Of a DNA stretch of 64,000 nucleotides, positions 1 through 10,432 are shown piece by piece. The number at the start of each line of letters is the position of its first letter. The first letter of the stretch is position 1. Made by a program: the position numbers and the translations under genes. Source of the DNA: Verrucomicrobiota bacterium. Its GTDB lineage: Bacteria > Verrucomicrobiota > Verrucomicrobiia > Opitutales > UBA953. The notes beneath the pieces are model-generated. The model searched no databases and was not told where the DNA came from. It saw only the letters and a list, made by a program, of their open reading frames with translations. Location: contig BGOK01000006.1 of assembly GCA_003569205.1 (NCBI GenBank), forward strand, positions 62,001 through 126,000. Direction: 5' to 3'.

Positions 1-27
1 GGGCAAGGCCTAAATCTGGCTACACCC

Positions 28-1302
28 ATGCGACGTCTTACCCTGGCCTTCTGCGGTTGTGGATCCCGCGCTCGGACCTACGCAGGGATCGCCGCTGAGA
101 TGCCTGACCGCTTTGCGCTCGTGGCTGGGGCCGACCCGGTCGAAGGACGCGTCGAGTTCATCCGGGGCAAGTCTGACCGTCCGTCGGACTTCCAGGGCTT
201 CGCTTCAGCCGAGGCCATGTTCGCGGCCGGCAAGCCAGCGGATGTCGTTATCATCGGCACCCAAGATGCCCAGCACCGCGACCACGCCATCCGCGCCATG
301 GAGCTCGGTTGCGACCTACTCCTGGAGAAGCCCATCGCCAACCGGCTCGAAGACGTCCTCGCCGTCCAGGCCGCCGCCCGGCGCCTCGGGCGTCGCGTCG
401 TCGTCTGCCACGTCCTCCGCTACACGCCTTTCTACGCCCAAGTCGAAAGCCTCCTCCGTAGCGGGGTCGTCGGTGAAATCGTGACTGCCAACTTCATCGA
501 AGGCGTTCAACCCTGGCATCAAGCGCACTCCTTCGTCCGCGGACATTGGGCCAACGAAAGCAAGTCCTCGCCGATGATCTTAGCGAAGAGCTGCCACGAC
601 ATGGATCTCTTGGCCTGGCTCATCAATCGGCCCTGTTTAGCAGTTTCCTCGCATGGCGCACTGACGCAATTCACCGCGGCCCACGCCCCGGCGGGCGCAC
701 CCGCGCGTTGCACCGACGGATGTCCCGTGGCCAGCCAGTGCCCTTACGATGCGCACCGCTACGCCCAACCCGAAGGCCGCCGCTGGCTGGGTATGGTCTA
801 TGATCGCGCAAAGGAAGCCACGGACGAAGAAATCTTCACGTGGCTTCGCACGAGCCCCTGGGGACGCTGCGCCTTCCGCTGCGATAACGATGTCGTCGAC
901 CATCAGGTGCTGGCGCTAAAATTTACGGGCGAGGTGACCGCGACCTTCACGATGACCGCGTTCGACGACGGCCGGCAGCTGGAGATTTTTGGGACTAAAG
1001 GCGTCCTGCGCGGTGGCGCCTTCGTCAAAAAGCACTTGGGCTGTGACTTGGTCTTCACGCCACACGGCTGGAATCAAACCGCAGAGAAAATCACCGTGGA
1101 GACGCCCACGGGCGGGTATGCCGGCCACGGCGGTGGCGACGCGGGGCTAATGGCCACACTCCACGCCGAGCTGACGGGAGCCGATGCCTCCGCGCTACGC
1201 ACCTCGCTAGAGGTTTCGATTCAAAGCCACCGCATGGCCTTTGCGGCGGAAACTTCCCGCAAAGAAGGCCGCACCGTGGTCATTGAGACCTCGGCCGGCT
1301 AA
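28..1302 (+). CDS. Gfo/Idh/MocA family NAD(P)-dependent oxidoreductase
   Basis: A 424-residue protein with the two-domain layout of the Gfo/Idh/MocA family, which oxidises or reduces sugars, inositols and related polyols in the cytoplasm. An N-terminal Rossmann segment carries GCGSRA near residues 10-15, and the family EKP motif lies at residues 100-102. An HDMD segment at about 190-193 fits the catalytic His/Asp region. Three cysteines (about 228, 232, 238) form a cluster often seen in one subgroup and may bind metal, which is inference. The start is the first ATG, 27 bases from the window edge, so its promoter and upstream partner are not visible. The substrate cannot be told from the sequence. 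Confidence 0.9.
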   Translation: MRRLTLAFCGCGSRARTYAGIAAEMPDRFALVAGADPVEGRVEFIRGKSDRPSDFQGFASAEAMFAAGKPADVVIIGTQDAQHRDHAIRAMELGCDLLLEKPIANRLEDVLAVQAAARRLGRRVVVCHVLRYTPFYAQVESLLRSGVVGEIVTANFIEGVQPWHQAHSFVRGHWANESKSSPMILAKSCHDMDLLAWLINRPCLAVSSHGALTQFTAAHAPAGAPARCTDGCPVASQCPYDAHRYAQPEGRRWLGMVYDRAKEATDEEIFTWLRTSPWGRCAFRCDNDVVDHQVLALKFTGEVTATFTMTAFDDGRQLEIFGTKGVLRGGAFVKKHLGCDLVFTPHGWNQTAEKITVETPTGGYAGHGGGDAGLMATLHAELTGADASALRTSLEVSIQSHRMAFAAETSRKEGRTVVIETSAG

Positions 1303-1314
1303 AGACTTCCACCT

Positions 1315-1392
1315 TGGCGCCCCCTTGGGGATTCGAACCCCAGTTACCTCAATGAAAACGAGGTGTCCTGGACCGGGCTAGACGAAGGGGGC
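1315..1392 (-). tRNA. tRNA-Glu (anticodon TTC)
   Basis: The minus strand folds as a complete tRNA: acceptor GCCCCCT/AGGGGGC, a D arm starting GTCTAG, anticodon stem CCTCG/TGAGG with loop TTTTCAT (anticodon TTC), T arm TGGGG-TTCGAAT-CCCCA, discriminator G and an encoded CCA. The 5' sequence is typical of bacterial tRNA-Glu. It lies between the oxidoreductase gene and the end of the autotransporter operon. Confidence 0.97.
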
Positions 1393-1455
1393 TTCCGGTG
1401 GAGAGACGGAACTTACGGACCGGCTCCCCTTGGTCAAGTTTTTAGGCGAGGGCAC

Positions 1456-1485
1456 AAAAAAGGGGTGCGCCGAACGACGCACCCC
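1456..1485 (-). terminator. Rho-independent terminator of the autotransporter operon
   Basis: A perfect 8-bp stem (GGGGTGCG at 1462-1469 with CGCACCCC at 1478-1485) closes an 8-base loop. Read on the minus strand it is followed by six T residues. It begins 27 bases after the stop codon of the downstream autotransporter gene and upstream of tRNA-Glu, as expected for the end of that transcript. Confidence 0.9.
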
Positions 1486-1512
1486 AAATTTCTTAGGTTT
1501 TAGGCCGATTTC

Positions 1513-4500
1513 TTAGAAGCGCTTACGGTAGCCCGCATTCACGCCGATCGAGTTCCCGTTACCCTGTTCGTAGGACAAACCAACCGAGAAGGTGGAATTC
1601 TCATCCGGTCCGAAGTTCAGGGACGGGTTAACGTAGAACCCCGAACCGGCGCTCACGCGCAAGCTGGAGGTGTAAGTCGTGTTGATACCCGTGGCGTTCG
1701 TGGACGTGAAGTCCCCAAACTCACCCGAGAACTGTTTCACGTAGCCCACGTCCATGGATAGACGGTAGCGCCAATCGCCACGGCCTTCTTCCCACACGTG
1801 GTGGAAGCCAGTGCCCACGCGCACCGAGGACTGCGAAACCGACCCAGAGGTGACCGCCATTGCGTCGGCCTGGCCAGATTCGTCCATGCTCGATAACTTG
1901 GTCGAAGCATACTGCACACCGATGAAGGGCGTGATAAAGCTGTCGGCCGACTTCAGCGCGATGACGGTCCCGAGGCGACCCCAGACGCCATAGGTCAAAG
2001 CGCTCGGCGACGACGCGTTCGTGTTGCCGGAACCAATCACGGAGTCGCGGGTAACCTCTGACGATAAGTGCGAAACGGAGACGCCCGCATCGAGGGAGAG
2101 TTGGCCACGCATCGCGACCGTGCCGACATAGGCATTGGCAGCGAAGCCATTACCCGAAGCACTGGTGGAGGTATCACTCGAGAGCGAGAAGTGCTGAGCG
2201 GTCAGGGCATAACCAGCGACGCCATCGACACCCACCTGCGTGGTGTAGCCAGCGGTGATGCCGTAGGTCGTCGCCTTATTCTGGAGCTCGCCGGAGGCGC
2301 CCACCGTGGCCTTGCCGCCGATGGTGTCGACGTACCACTCGTTGGAGAGAATCGTCAGGCTGGAGCGGTCAAAACGACGGAGCTCGAGGCGACGGGCGGC
2401 GTTGTTGATGTTCTGCTGGAAGAGCGTGCCTGCGGCCGTGACGGTACCAGCGGCACCGTAGGGGGTAAGGTTGTCGAGGGCCGTCTGCAGGCCAACATCG
2501 CTGAGGATGGCCAAACCGCCACCGACCGCATTGTAGCTCGCGGCCGGCGTAGAACGGTAGACGTCATCGGCCGTACCGAGAACCGTGTCCGCACCGTTAT
2601 TCACTAGGACCGAGTTCACCTGCGTGATGGACTTGACCGAAGCTAAGAGGGAGGACGGAGCCTTGAAGGCGTCGTAATCGGCCGGAGCGCGAACCACATA
2701 GACGGCCAACTCGCCGACCTTACCGCTCGCATCCGTAGGGTAAGAGAGGACGTAGCGGAACGGGCTGATGCCCTGCGAGGTAATCTGCGAGGCTGGGATC
2801 AACGAAGTGAAGCTGGACGCATTGGCTCCGAGCGTATCCTTAAAGAGGACGAAGCGCTGGCCAAAGGCCGGGGTGGCTACCCCGAACTGCGTCAGAGTGA
2901 TCGTGCCAGTGCCGCCATTGTTGAGGTCAGCCGTGCCCGTGAAGAGTACTTGGTCGTTATAGGTGCCGTTGGCCAGCGTGGCCGAGAGCTCCATGATGAA
3001 AGCGCCCGTATTGGTGACGTTGCCGTTCACCGTGACGATACCAGGCGAGTAGCCCGGCGCGACGGTGCCGTTATTGACGAAGTTGGCGTTGGTACCCGTG
3101 GTTCCGATGATGGCCTGACCGCCCAAAGTGCTACCCGCGCCGACGGTGACGGCGCCCGTGACAGCAATGGCATTCAGGCCGGACGTACCGAGGACGACAT
3201 TAGCACCCGACTGCAGGCTCAGGCCGCCCGCGAAGGAACCCGTAATGGTCAAGATGCCCGTAGGGCCAGTCGCTGCGCCGAGGACGTTCAGCATGCCAGC
3301 GCTGGTGGTGGTGAAGCCAGAGGTACCTAAAACCGGCGCGGAGGCATCTTGCTGAATAGAAAGGTTGCCGCCCTTTAGCGAAACGCTGCGCCCGCCGAGA
3401 ATCTGGTTGGCCACTGGCGTCACCAAAAGTGTGCCCGCCTCAATCTCGTAGGCCGAGAAGATCGGATCAGCGACGACACCGAGGTTGGCGTTGAGCGTGC
3501 CTAAGCCCGTTTTCACGAACTTCACGGCACCCGCTACACCCGTGATTGGGGTGTTAAAGGTCGCGGGCGAAGCAAGGTCCACATTAACGGCCAAGGAACC
3601 AGCGTTGAGCGTGAGGGCGGTCGCATTGTTGAAGCGCGAATCGATTTCGAGGTGTCCCGCCGTCGTACCCGAGCCGACCGCCAAAGTAATATTGGCGCCC
3701 AGCTGCGTAGAAAGAGCGGCGTTCGTGAAGCCCGCGCGGCCTGGACCGACCAAGGTTAACTGCGAAGCCAACCCGACGACCGTGCCGACGAAGCTCGTGT
3801 TAAGGGCCTGATTGATGGTGACGGCACCACCGGTGTTGAAGTTTAACTGTGCCCCAGCCGAACCATTGACCCCAGCGATGGAGCTCTGGTTATTCTGGTA
3901 CAAGGTGACGGCATCACCCAAGGTGACAGCGGCCAAGGAGGCGCCCGCGGTGAGGTAAACGTTGGCGTTATCGCTGGTCGTGTTGGTGATCTGCAAGGTG
4001 CCCTGTGAAGTTGGGCTAAGCCCCTGAATCTGTGAGCCGAGGTTACGCTCGCGGAAACCATTCAGACGAACTTCCAGCGTCGTCCCAGCCGCGATCGTAG
4101 CATTGATTAAGTCAATCGGAGCATTGGCAGCGCCATTAGCACGCGTGTCGAGCACGGTGAGTTTACCGCCCAGGACTTCATAAGCCGAAGCCGTGGCGCC
4201 GCCGTTGGACAAGGTAATCTGGCCTACACCCGTCTTCAGGATGGTGCCTGCACCCGTCACCGGGCCCGTGAAGGTTTCCGCCACGGCAAGGTCATTATTA
4301 TTAAAGCCAATCTTAGCACCTGCCGCCACATTCAAGGTCGCACCACCGAAGCCAGCAATCGTACCGATGAGGCTACCCGACTGGACATCGATGGAGTTAA
4401 TGACGTTAGCGGAAGCGGACGGACGGAGCAGGTTGAGCGCGCCGAGCGCAGCCGTGCTGCCAGCGGGACGGATTTCGTTGAAGACAATATCGGGGGCGCC

Positions 4501-7500
4501 GGTGATGAGACCGCTGTAGGTCGTGGTGGCACCTGCGGAGGCCTTTAAAGTCAGCGTCGAACCCGCACCAACCAGCGTAGAAGCGGCATCACTCGTGACG
4601 TTGGCTAAGTCTTGGTCAAAGCCCGAAACGTCCAGCGTCGCGCCAGCACCGAGGGTGAGGGAGGAGGCATTATGGAAAGCCGATTCCGTGTTCACGACCA
4701 AGATGCCACCGAGGATCTCGACGGCGCCGGTCAATGACAGGGGGACATCCAAGGTGAGCGTGCCATTACCGGCTTTCTCAAACTTACCCGCACCACGGAC
4801 GTCGCCGAGCTGGAAAGCCAGCGTGCTGTTCAGGGCGACGGCGGTCGGGGCACTCAAGGTCACCGTCGAAGCGACGTCGTTGATGGAGACGATCGTGCCA
4901 AGGAGGCCTGCGTAACCAACCACGTTATTGTCGAAGGCGTGCATACCGACCTGGAGACCAGCAGTAGAAGTAACGCCAAAGGTAGCGCCAGCGGCGGCCT
5001 GCGTCCCAGCCTGGAAGAGCCAATCACCAAAGGTCTCTTCGACCTTAACCGTGCCCGTGGCGAGCGCCGTCGTTACTGAGCTGAGAGTGATCGAGTTTTC
5101 CGTCAGGGAAGTGATCTTTGCCCCAGGCTGGATGCCGGTGCCGCTCACCGTCTGGCCGACCGTGAAGCCGACCGTACTGCTGACATTAATCAAGGAACTG
5201 AGCGTGGTCTGCGTTCCCGTCGCGCTCGCAACGGTGTCGCGAAAAGTCGTGCCAGCAGCGAGCTGGGCCACGCCGAAAGTAGCGGGCGGGCCGAACACGG
5301 ATGGAAGGTTCGAGCCATAGACCTTGCCCACCTGGATATCGAGCAGGCCCGAGCCGACCGCCGCGTCGGCCATATTGATGCCGCCCACAACCGTCAAGGT
5401 GCCTGCCCCGATCTTGGTGACCGTGCCAGCACCCACCAGATTACCAGCCCAAGTGAGGTCGGTGGGGGTATTAATCACGAAGGAACCGCCGCGGTCGACG
5501 TTCAAGATGCCACCCGTGATAGCCGCCAAGGTGCCTGGATTAAATTCCAAGCTACCGGCACGGACATTGATGGCGCCACTCACCCAGCCGGACGACGTGT
5601 TGATGACGAGCGTACCCGCGCCGACCTTGGTCAAGGAGCCAGGACCGCTAAGCGAACGGGTGAAGGTGGCGCTGCCACTCGTGACGTTCACCGATAGATT
5701 ACCCGCGACGCCAACGTTGATGCCCGACGTATTCGTCAGCGTATTATGATCGATCTGCAGGGTGCCGCCGTTGACGTTAGTCGCACCCGTGTAGGTACTG
5801 GGCGTCAGCAGGAACAAAGTCTGATTACCAACCTTGGTGAGACCACCGGGGCCGGTGATGACGCCACGGAACCCGAGGACCTGCGCATCCGTCGTGACCG
5901 GAGACAGCGCATAAGCACCCGCGGCGGCAACCGACAGCGCATTACTCAAGGTGACCGCGGCGGTGCCGCTAATCATGCCCGTGGCAGCGACCGAGGTCGA
6001 GGCACTCAGCGTGATTGAGCCCGTGCCGATGCTGGTGATGGTGGTGCCGGCAGGAATACCCGTGCCCGATACTGGCATGCCCACGAGGAAACCGGTGGTG
6101 TTCGCCAAAGGAATAACCGTGCCCGTCGCCGTCTGAGCGGCTTGTGCGGAAGGCGCGGCCAAGATCGCCGAAATCGTGGTGGCGGAACCGATGCCCGTAC
6201 CCGTGACGGCTTGGCCGACCGCGAGGCCGAAGGTGTTCTTGACGATCAGGGTACTGCCGGAGCCGGCGATCGGCGTGAAACTCGTTGGCTCGCCCAACAC
6301 CGTGCGCAGGAAACCGATGGTGTTGGCCTGGGACATGCCCGAGACCGCGGCCGCTCCCAGGTCCGTCTGGAGGAAGTAAGCCGGATTAGCATCGGGCGAG
6401 ACGCCCGTGAAGCTGGCCAAGGCATTATTCAGCTGGGTCACTTGAGCCGTCGTCTTGCCGACGGTCAGCGTGGCGCCGGCCTGCACCGAGACGACAGAGC
6501 CGGTCTGACCGAAAAGCGCCCCAACCGTCTGGTTGGCGGACGCGGTGAAGGTCGTGCCGCTGAGTAAGACAAGTCCCGCGCTATTGATGATGCCATCAGC
6601 GGCGGTGGAAGCCAGCGAGCCGGCCTTGACGACGGTGGCACCATAGTAGCTGCTGAGGCCCGAAAGAGTCATGCTGCTGTTGCCAGCCTTGATGAGGTTA
6701 CCAGCACCCGTGACCTTACCCGCGTAAGCCGTATTGGCCGTCTGGTTAATCGTGATGGAGCCACGACCGAGTTCGATGCGCGTGTTGGCATCGCCCGAGA
6801 GGTTATTGACCGTCTGGGTCGTGTCATTGAAACGGATCGCGGTCTCGCGCCCACTCGTGCCGGAGTTGAGTACGATATTTGAGGCGCGGATGAAGGTGTC
6901 GTCCTTACCAAACGAGAAGGCCAGCGTGATGCCGTCCTTAACGACGACCTGTCCATAGAAGTCCTGTTGCTGGTTATAGATGTCGATCACGCCCAGCTGG
7001 CCGTTGCCGACGTTCGGCGGACTGCTGCCAGCGTTGGCGCCCGACGAAACCGTACTGACGATGATGTCCTGCGGGGTGACGGTGAGGGTTGACCCAGCGG
7101 CACCGTTGATTTGGGCGCGGAGCGTGCCAGCGTTGTTCTGGACGATGCTAAGGGTACCACCCGCACCGATGATGACGCGCCCGTAGCCGAGGCTTTGCAC
7201 ATTGGAAATAATCTTACCACCATTGATGGCGATTTCGCCCACCGAAGAGCTTTGGCCCATTAAAGCCAACGAGCCGGCGCCCTCCTTAATCAGTCGACCG
7301 AGGCCGCCATTGATACTACCAGTGAAGTAACCATCGCGATTGGCGTCCTGCAGAAGGGTCAGCGACGTGCCCGAGGCGATGTCGACGATTGTGCCCGCAC
7401 CCGTGCCGGCGACCCACATGTTGGTCGCGTTTTCACCCCAGAGGGACTGGAAGTTCCGAATCGCCTGATTCGTGGTGATGCTGAGCTGCGGGGCGCTGCG

Positions 7501-8637
7501 GCCCGGCAGGTAGCCAGGGCGCCACTGGGTCACGATGCCGCTCGTTACGGCGTCGGCGCGGGCCAGAGCAGTCTGGGCACCGTCGGAACCAATGAGGTTG
7601 ACCGAGTTGGCGAGGCGGAGGGCCAAGTTGTTCGGGTCGGAAAGGACGAGGTCGCCACCGCCCACGAACACGTCGCCCGTGACGCGGCTAGTGTTGAGGA
7701 TCGTGAAAGAACCCGAACCAGTCTTGTAGACGCGGCCAGCTCCATCAATACGGCCGACCGACCCAACGACGCCGTCGTCGATGTGGATATTGGCAATATA
7801 GTCGGCATCCTTACCCACATCCAGGACCGTGTTCACATCCGTGCCATCCAAGCCCGCGAGGAAGTTGGCCTGCGTGCCGGAATAGAGATTATGAACGTAA
7901 TTCAGGCGGAAGCGCTCTGGGATGTATGGCCCGTTGATCTCATTGTCACTCAAAGAAGGGCCCACTCCGACGACATTATAAGCGGTGCCCTGGAAACTCA
8001 GCGAGGCCGAGCCCTGGAGAATAACAGCGCCAGCACCTTCCATGCGGGCGTTGAAGCCGGCCGGATTCGCCACGCCGTAGCTGGCCCACTGGTTCAGATA
8101 GCCGGACACCTGCAAGGTGCCTTGATTGACGATGACCAAGCCAGAGAAGGCCCCCAACTGACGCAGGTCGTTCGGCATGGGCCCCGTGGCCGCAGTTCTA
8201 AAATAGGTCGCATTTAAGAAGTAAGGATTAACTACTTTATTGTCGGAGTGGAGGAGCCGATTGGCGTCGTACTGCAACGTGGCGCCGCCGGTCTTCACCA
8301 AGACAGGTAAAGTCGCAAAATTACCGACATCAATGAGGGCCGAATTCGGAGCGCTGAGGAACTGGGTGAGCGTCGTCGCGTCCACGAGCTGGTTAATCGT
8401 CAAAGTCGTCGAAGCCCCGATGTTGAGCGAGCTGATGGTTCTTTCTCCTATGACCTGAATGGCCGTCGGCTGCGGAAGCAGGCCGGGGGCGCCGAGGTTC
8501 GTCGCCGTGAGCGCCGTGCCCGTCAGGACAGCCGGCGCACCCAAGGAATAGTTAACGGTGACGTCCGCTTGAGCGGAAGGCAGGCCAGCCACGAGGGCGG
8601 CCGAGGCGAGGACGAGGAACTTACGAGAGAGTTTCAT
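1513..8637 (-). CDS. Giant autotransporter with beta-strand repeats and C-terminal barrel
   Basis: A protein of about 2374 residues, starting at the ATG that opens a clear signal peptide (MKLSRKFLV, then a hydrophobic run ending near AQA); an in-frame start 28 residues upstream lacks this logic. The long passenger is rich in Gly, Thr, Asn and Val and contains many autotransporter-associated repeats of the type GAGTLTKxGxGTLxL, predicted to form a beta-helix outside the cell. The last 280 or so residues look like an autotransporter beta-barrel, introduced by ARRLELRRFDRSS and ending in GYRKRF; a C-terminal Phe is the usual outer-membrane assembly signal. It follows the other autotransporter gene after 34 bases, so both are probably co-transcribed from the promoter near 16.6 kb. 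Adhesion or a surface layer role is inference. Confidence 0.9.
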   Translation of the reverse strand: MKLSRKFLVLASAALVAGLPSAQADVTVNYSLGAPAVLTGTALTATNLGAPGLLPQPTAIQVIGERTISSLNIGASTTLTINQLVDATTLTQFLSAPNSALIDVGNFATLPVLVKTGGATLQYDANRLLHSDNKVVNPYFLNATYFRTAATGPMPNDLRQLGAFSGLVIVNQGTLQVSGYLNQWASYGVANPAGFNARMEGAGAVILQGSASLSFQGTAYNVVGVGPSLSDNEINGPYIPERFRLNYVHNLYSGTQANFLAGLDGTDVNTVLDVGKDADYIANIHIDDGVVGSVGRIDGAGRVYKTGSGSFTILNTSRVTGDVFVGGGDLVLSDPNNLALRLANSVNLIGSDGAQTALARADAVTSGIVTQWRPGYLPGRSAPQLSITTNQAIRNFQSLWGENATNMWVAGTGAGTIVDIASGTSLTLLQDANRDGYFTGSINGGLGRLIKEGAGSLALMGQSSSVGEIAINGGKIISNVQSLGYGRVIIGAGGTLSIVQNNAGTLRAQINGAAGSTLTVTPQDIIVSTVSSGANAGSSPPNVGNGQLGVIDIYNQQQDFYGQVVVKDGITLAFSFGKDDTFIRASNIVLNSGTSGRETAIRFNDTTQTVNNLSGDANTRIELGRGSITINQTANTAYAGKVTGAGNLIKAGNSSMTLSGLSSYYGATVVKAGSLASTAADGIINSAGLVLLSGTTFTASANQTVGALFGQTGSVVSVQAGATLTVGKTTAQVTQLNNALASFTGVSPDANPAYFLQTDLGAAAVSGMSQANTIGFLRTVLGEPTSFTPIAGSGSTLIVKNTFGLAVGQAVTGTGIGSATTISAILAAPSAQAAQTATGTVIPLANTTGFLVGMPVSGTGIPAGTTITSIGTGSITLSASTSVAATGMISGTAAVTLSNALSVAAAGAYALSPVTTDAQVLGFRGVITGPGGLTKVGNQTLFLLTPSTYTGATNVNGGTLQIDHNTLTNTSGINVGVAGNLSVNVTSGSATFTRSLSGPGSLTKVGAGTLVINTSSGWVSGAINVRAGSLEFNPGTLAAITGGILNVDRGGSFVINTPTDLTWAGNLVGAGTVTKIGAGTLTVVGGINMADAAVGSGLLDIQVGKVYGSNLPSVFGPPATFGVAQLAAGTTFRDTVASATGTQTTLSSLINVSSTVGFTVGQTVSGTGIQPGAKITSLTENSITLSSVTTALATGTVKVEETFGDWLFQAGTQAAAGATFGVTSTAGLQVGMHAFDNNVVGYAGLLGTIVSINDVASTVTLSAPTAVALNSTLAFQLGDVRGAGKFEKAGNGTLTLDVPLSLTGAVEILGGILVVNTESAFHNASSLTLGAGATLDVSGFDQDLANVTSDAASTLVGAGSTLTLKASAGATTTYSGLITGAPDIVFNEIRPAGSTAALGALNLLRPSASANVINSIDVQSGSLIGTIAGFGGATLNVAAGAKIGFNNNDLAVAETFTGPVTGAGTILKTGVGQITLSNGGATASAYEVLGGKLTVLDTRANGAANAPIDLINATIAAGTTLEVRLNGFRERNLGSQIQGLSPTSQGTLQITNTTSDNANVYLTAGASLAAVTLGDAVTLYQNNQSSIAGVNGSAGAQLNFNTGGAVTINQALNTSFVGTVVGLASQLTLVGPGRAGFTNAALSTQLGANITLAVGSGTTAGHLEIDSRFNNATALTLNAGSLAVNVDLASPATFNTPITGVAGAVKFVKTGLGTLNANLGVVADPIFSAYEIEAGTLLVTPVANQILGGRSVSLKGGNLSIQQDASAPVLGTSGFTTTSAGMLNVLGAATGPTGILTITGSFAGGLSLQSGANVVLGTSGLNAIAVTGAVTVGAGSTLGGQAIIGTTGTNANFVNNGTVAPGYSPGIVTVNGNVTNTGAFIMELSATLANGTYNDQVLFTGTADLNNGGTGTITLTQFGVATPAFGQRFVLFKDTLGANASSFTSLIPASQITSQGISPFRYVLSYPTDASGKVGELAVYVVRAPADYDAFKAPSSLLASVKSITQVNSVLVNNGADTVLGTADDVYRSTPAASYNAVGGGLAILSDVGLQTALDNLTPYGAAGTVTAAGTLFQQNINNAARRLELRRFDRSSLTILSNEWYVDTIGGKATVGASGELQNKATTYGITAGYTTQVGVDGVAGYALTAQHFSLSSDTSTSASGNGFAANAYVGTVAMRGQLSLDAGVSVSHLSSEVTRDSVIGSGNTNASSPSALTYGVWGRLGTVIALKSADSFITPFIGVQYASTKLSSMDESGQADAMAVTSGSVSQSSVRVGTGFHHVWEEGRGDWRYRLSMDVGYVKQFSGEFGDFTSTNATGINTTYTSSLRVSAGSGFYVNPSLNFGPDENSTFSVGLSYEQGNGNSIGVNAGYRKRF
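5020..6250 (-). repeat. VGQ-GTGI type modules in the downstream autotransporter
   Basis: Within the passenger, three good copies and one degenerate copy of a short module occur: GL.VGQ.VTGTGI, then an xxGTTITSI-like strand, then ITLS and an Ala/Thr-rich tail. Two lie near 5.95-6.25 kb and two near 4.85-5.2 kb. They differ from the GAGTL-type repeats around them and recur in the neighbouring autotransporter. The boundaries are approximate. Confidence 0.6.
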
Positions 8638-8671
8638 GACGAGGCGCGATGCGAGTGGATCAGGAGGGGAA

Positions 8672-10432
8672 TTAGAAACGGCGGCGGTAGCCGAGTTCGA
8701 AGCCGGTGGTCTGGGTCGCACCCGCCTTTTCGAGCGAGAGCGTCAGGTAATACGCGGAATCCGGGTTCGGCCCGTAGGTGAACGACGGCGCGATGCGGAA
8801 ACCGCTGCCAGCCGAGACGTTGGCTTCCGAGACGAAGTCGATGCCGCCGAGGCGGGCCGAGATGTCCGTAGACTTGCCGCCGCCGAATTCGGCGAAGGCT
8901 TCAAAGTCGATGGAGAACTTCAAGGTTTCGCCGTCGCCGACGGTCAGCCAGGTCATACCCGAGCCAACGGTGGCGCGGGCGGACGTGTAGGAGTACGAGC
9001 TCACGACCAGGGCGGAAGCATCACCGGACTCGGTGAAGCCGCTGCCGCTGACCTTGGCGAAGTCGACGCCGACATAGGGCGTGAAGCTGACGCCGGCCTT
9101 GGTGGCGTAGCCTGCGCCCAAACGGGCGAAGGCCCCGTAGCCAGTGGCCTTCGGGCTAGCGGTCTCGGTGCCGAGGAAGGTCGTACGCGAAGACTTATTA
9201 GTAGAGGTACCGACGGAAACGCCCGCATCCACAAAGAGCGAATCCTTGCGTTCGCCCAGCATCGACGAGAAGAAGCCCGTGAGGCGGTAGGCGTTACCGC
9301 TCACCGAGCCAGCGGAAGCACCGCCGGCCGAGAGGTCTGCCTTGCTCTTGGTGTAGCCAACGGAGAAACCAGCGACGGACCAAGGATTAAGGTCCTTGAT
9401 CATGCCGCCCATGGCGCCGGTGACGGTGGAGTCGAAAGGCGTAGCGTCCGAACCGGAACCACCCTTGAAACTCGAAGAGGTCGTCAACGCGAAGCCTTCA
9501 TTGTAATAGACGCTGTAACCAGCCCGATCGTAGCGACGCATCTCGAGGCGACGCAGCAAGGCATCACTTTCGGCACGCTGGCCGAGGGCCATGGCAGCAG
9601 GGATAGCGGCCAAGGCGGCGGGCTGCAAGCTGAGCAGTGCCGGCGTCAACTGCGCATCGCTCATGGTCATCAGACGAGCCGCGAGCGGGTCGAGTGTACC
9701 CGTCGTGCCCGGAATATAGACCGTGCCCGCGGCGACGTTCGTCGCGGCCTGCACGTAGGAAATGATGCCGACATCGACGCCCGCTACGGCGTAGCCGCTG
9801 GCGGCGCGCACGGCGTAAACGGCGTATTCATTCGGCTTATGGACGAGGCCGTCGGCATTGTGAATCAGGCCATCGTAACCCGAAGCGACCGCTCCCGCAT
9901 CGACGGCGGCGGGAGCGACAACGAGGTACCGACCCAAAGCGTCATCGGTCGTAATACCGGCTGGCGTGGCACCCGTAAAGTAAGTGGCGACGAGGCCAGC
10001 ACCCACCGCAGGGGTTGCGGTGCCCTTGAAGAGAACGAAGCGCTGACCGAAGGCCGGGGCGACCGTGCTGGGGCCATTGTTCCAGCGCTGGACGAGGACG
10101 TTGCCTGCCGAAAGGTTGGCCGTGCCGGAGAAGGTGACGGAGTCGTTATACAGACCGCCGACGACATCGCCCGAGACTTCCATATTAGCCGTGCCCGCGA
10201 GCGTGAAGTTGCCAGTGACGTTAACCGTACCAGGCGAGTAGCCCGGGGCGAGGGTTGCGCCCGTGGCGACGGTAAAGTTGCCGCCGATATTCGCCGAACC
10301 CGTCAACCGGGAGCCAGCGGTCACGGCGAGGTCACCCGTGATACTCAGCAGCGAGGCACCTGAAGAGCCTAACTTGAGGACCGTGCCACCATCGACGCTC
10401 ACATTGCCAGAGACATTGCCGAGAACATTCAA
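8672..10432 (-). CDS. C-terminal part of frameshifted upstream autotransporter (barrel half)
   Basis: A 586-residue reading frame that opens at a TTG inside beta-helix-like sequence (NVLGNVSGN) and has no signal peptide. It carries the end of the passenger, the conserved pre-barrel segment LLRRLEMRRYDRAGY and a C-terminal barrel ending in GYRRRF. It overlaps the preceding 2044-residue frame by 4 bases and reads as its direct continuation: one extra G in the GGGG run at 10443-10446 (CCCC on the plus strand) would join them into a protein of about 2630 residues. Alone it could not be exported. It is most likely one gene with the frame above, broken by a single-base deletion or a sequencing error; translational restart at TTG is less likely. 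Confidence 0.85.
   Translation of the reverse strand: MNVLGNVSGNVSVDGGTVLKLGSSGASLLSITGDLAVTAGSRLTGSANIGGNFTVATGATLAPGYSPGTVNVTGNFTLAGTANMEVSGDVVGGLYNDSVTFSGTANLSAGNVLVQRWNNGPSTVAPAFGQRFVLFKGTATPAVGAGLVATYFTGATPAGITTDDALGRYLVVAPAAVDAGAVASGYDGLIHNADGLVHKPNEYAVYAVRAASGYAVAGVDVGIISYVQAATNVAAGTVYIPGTTGTLDPLAARLMTMSDAQLTPALLSLQPAALAAIPAAMALGQRAESDALLRRLEMRRYDRAGYSVYYNEGFALTTSSSFKGGSGSDATPFDSTVTGAMGGMIKDLNPWSVAGFSVGYTKSKADLSAGGASAGSVSGNAYRLTGFFSSMLGERKDSLFVDAGVSVGTSTNKSSRTTFLGTETASPKATGYGAFARLGAGYATKAGVSFTPYVGVDFAKVSGSGFTESGDASALVVSSYSYTSARATVGSGMTWLTVGDGETLKFSIDFEAFAEFGGGKSTDISARLGGIDFVSEANVSAGSGFRIAPSFTYGPNPDSAYYLTLSLEKAGATQTTGFELGYRRRF

Noticed and set aside
8638-8721. Upstream start for the downstream autotransporter
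   Set aside because: The 28 extra residues precede the signal peptide, are Pro/Ser/Ala-rich and overlap the end of the preceding gene; the ATG at 8637 gives a standard leader.
8636-10363. A 575-codon frame on the plus strand across the end of the split autotransporter
   Set aside because: It is antisense to a well-supported coding region with repeat and barrel motifs; its translation is Arg/Gly-rich low complexity, as expected from a GC-rich shadow frame.
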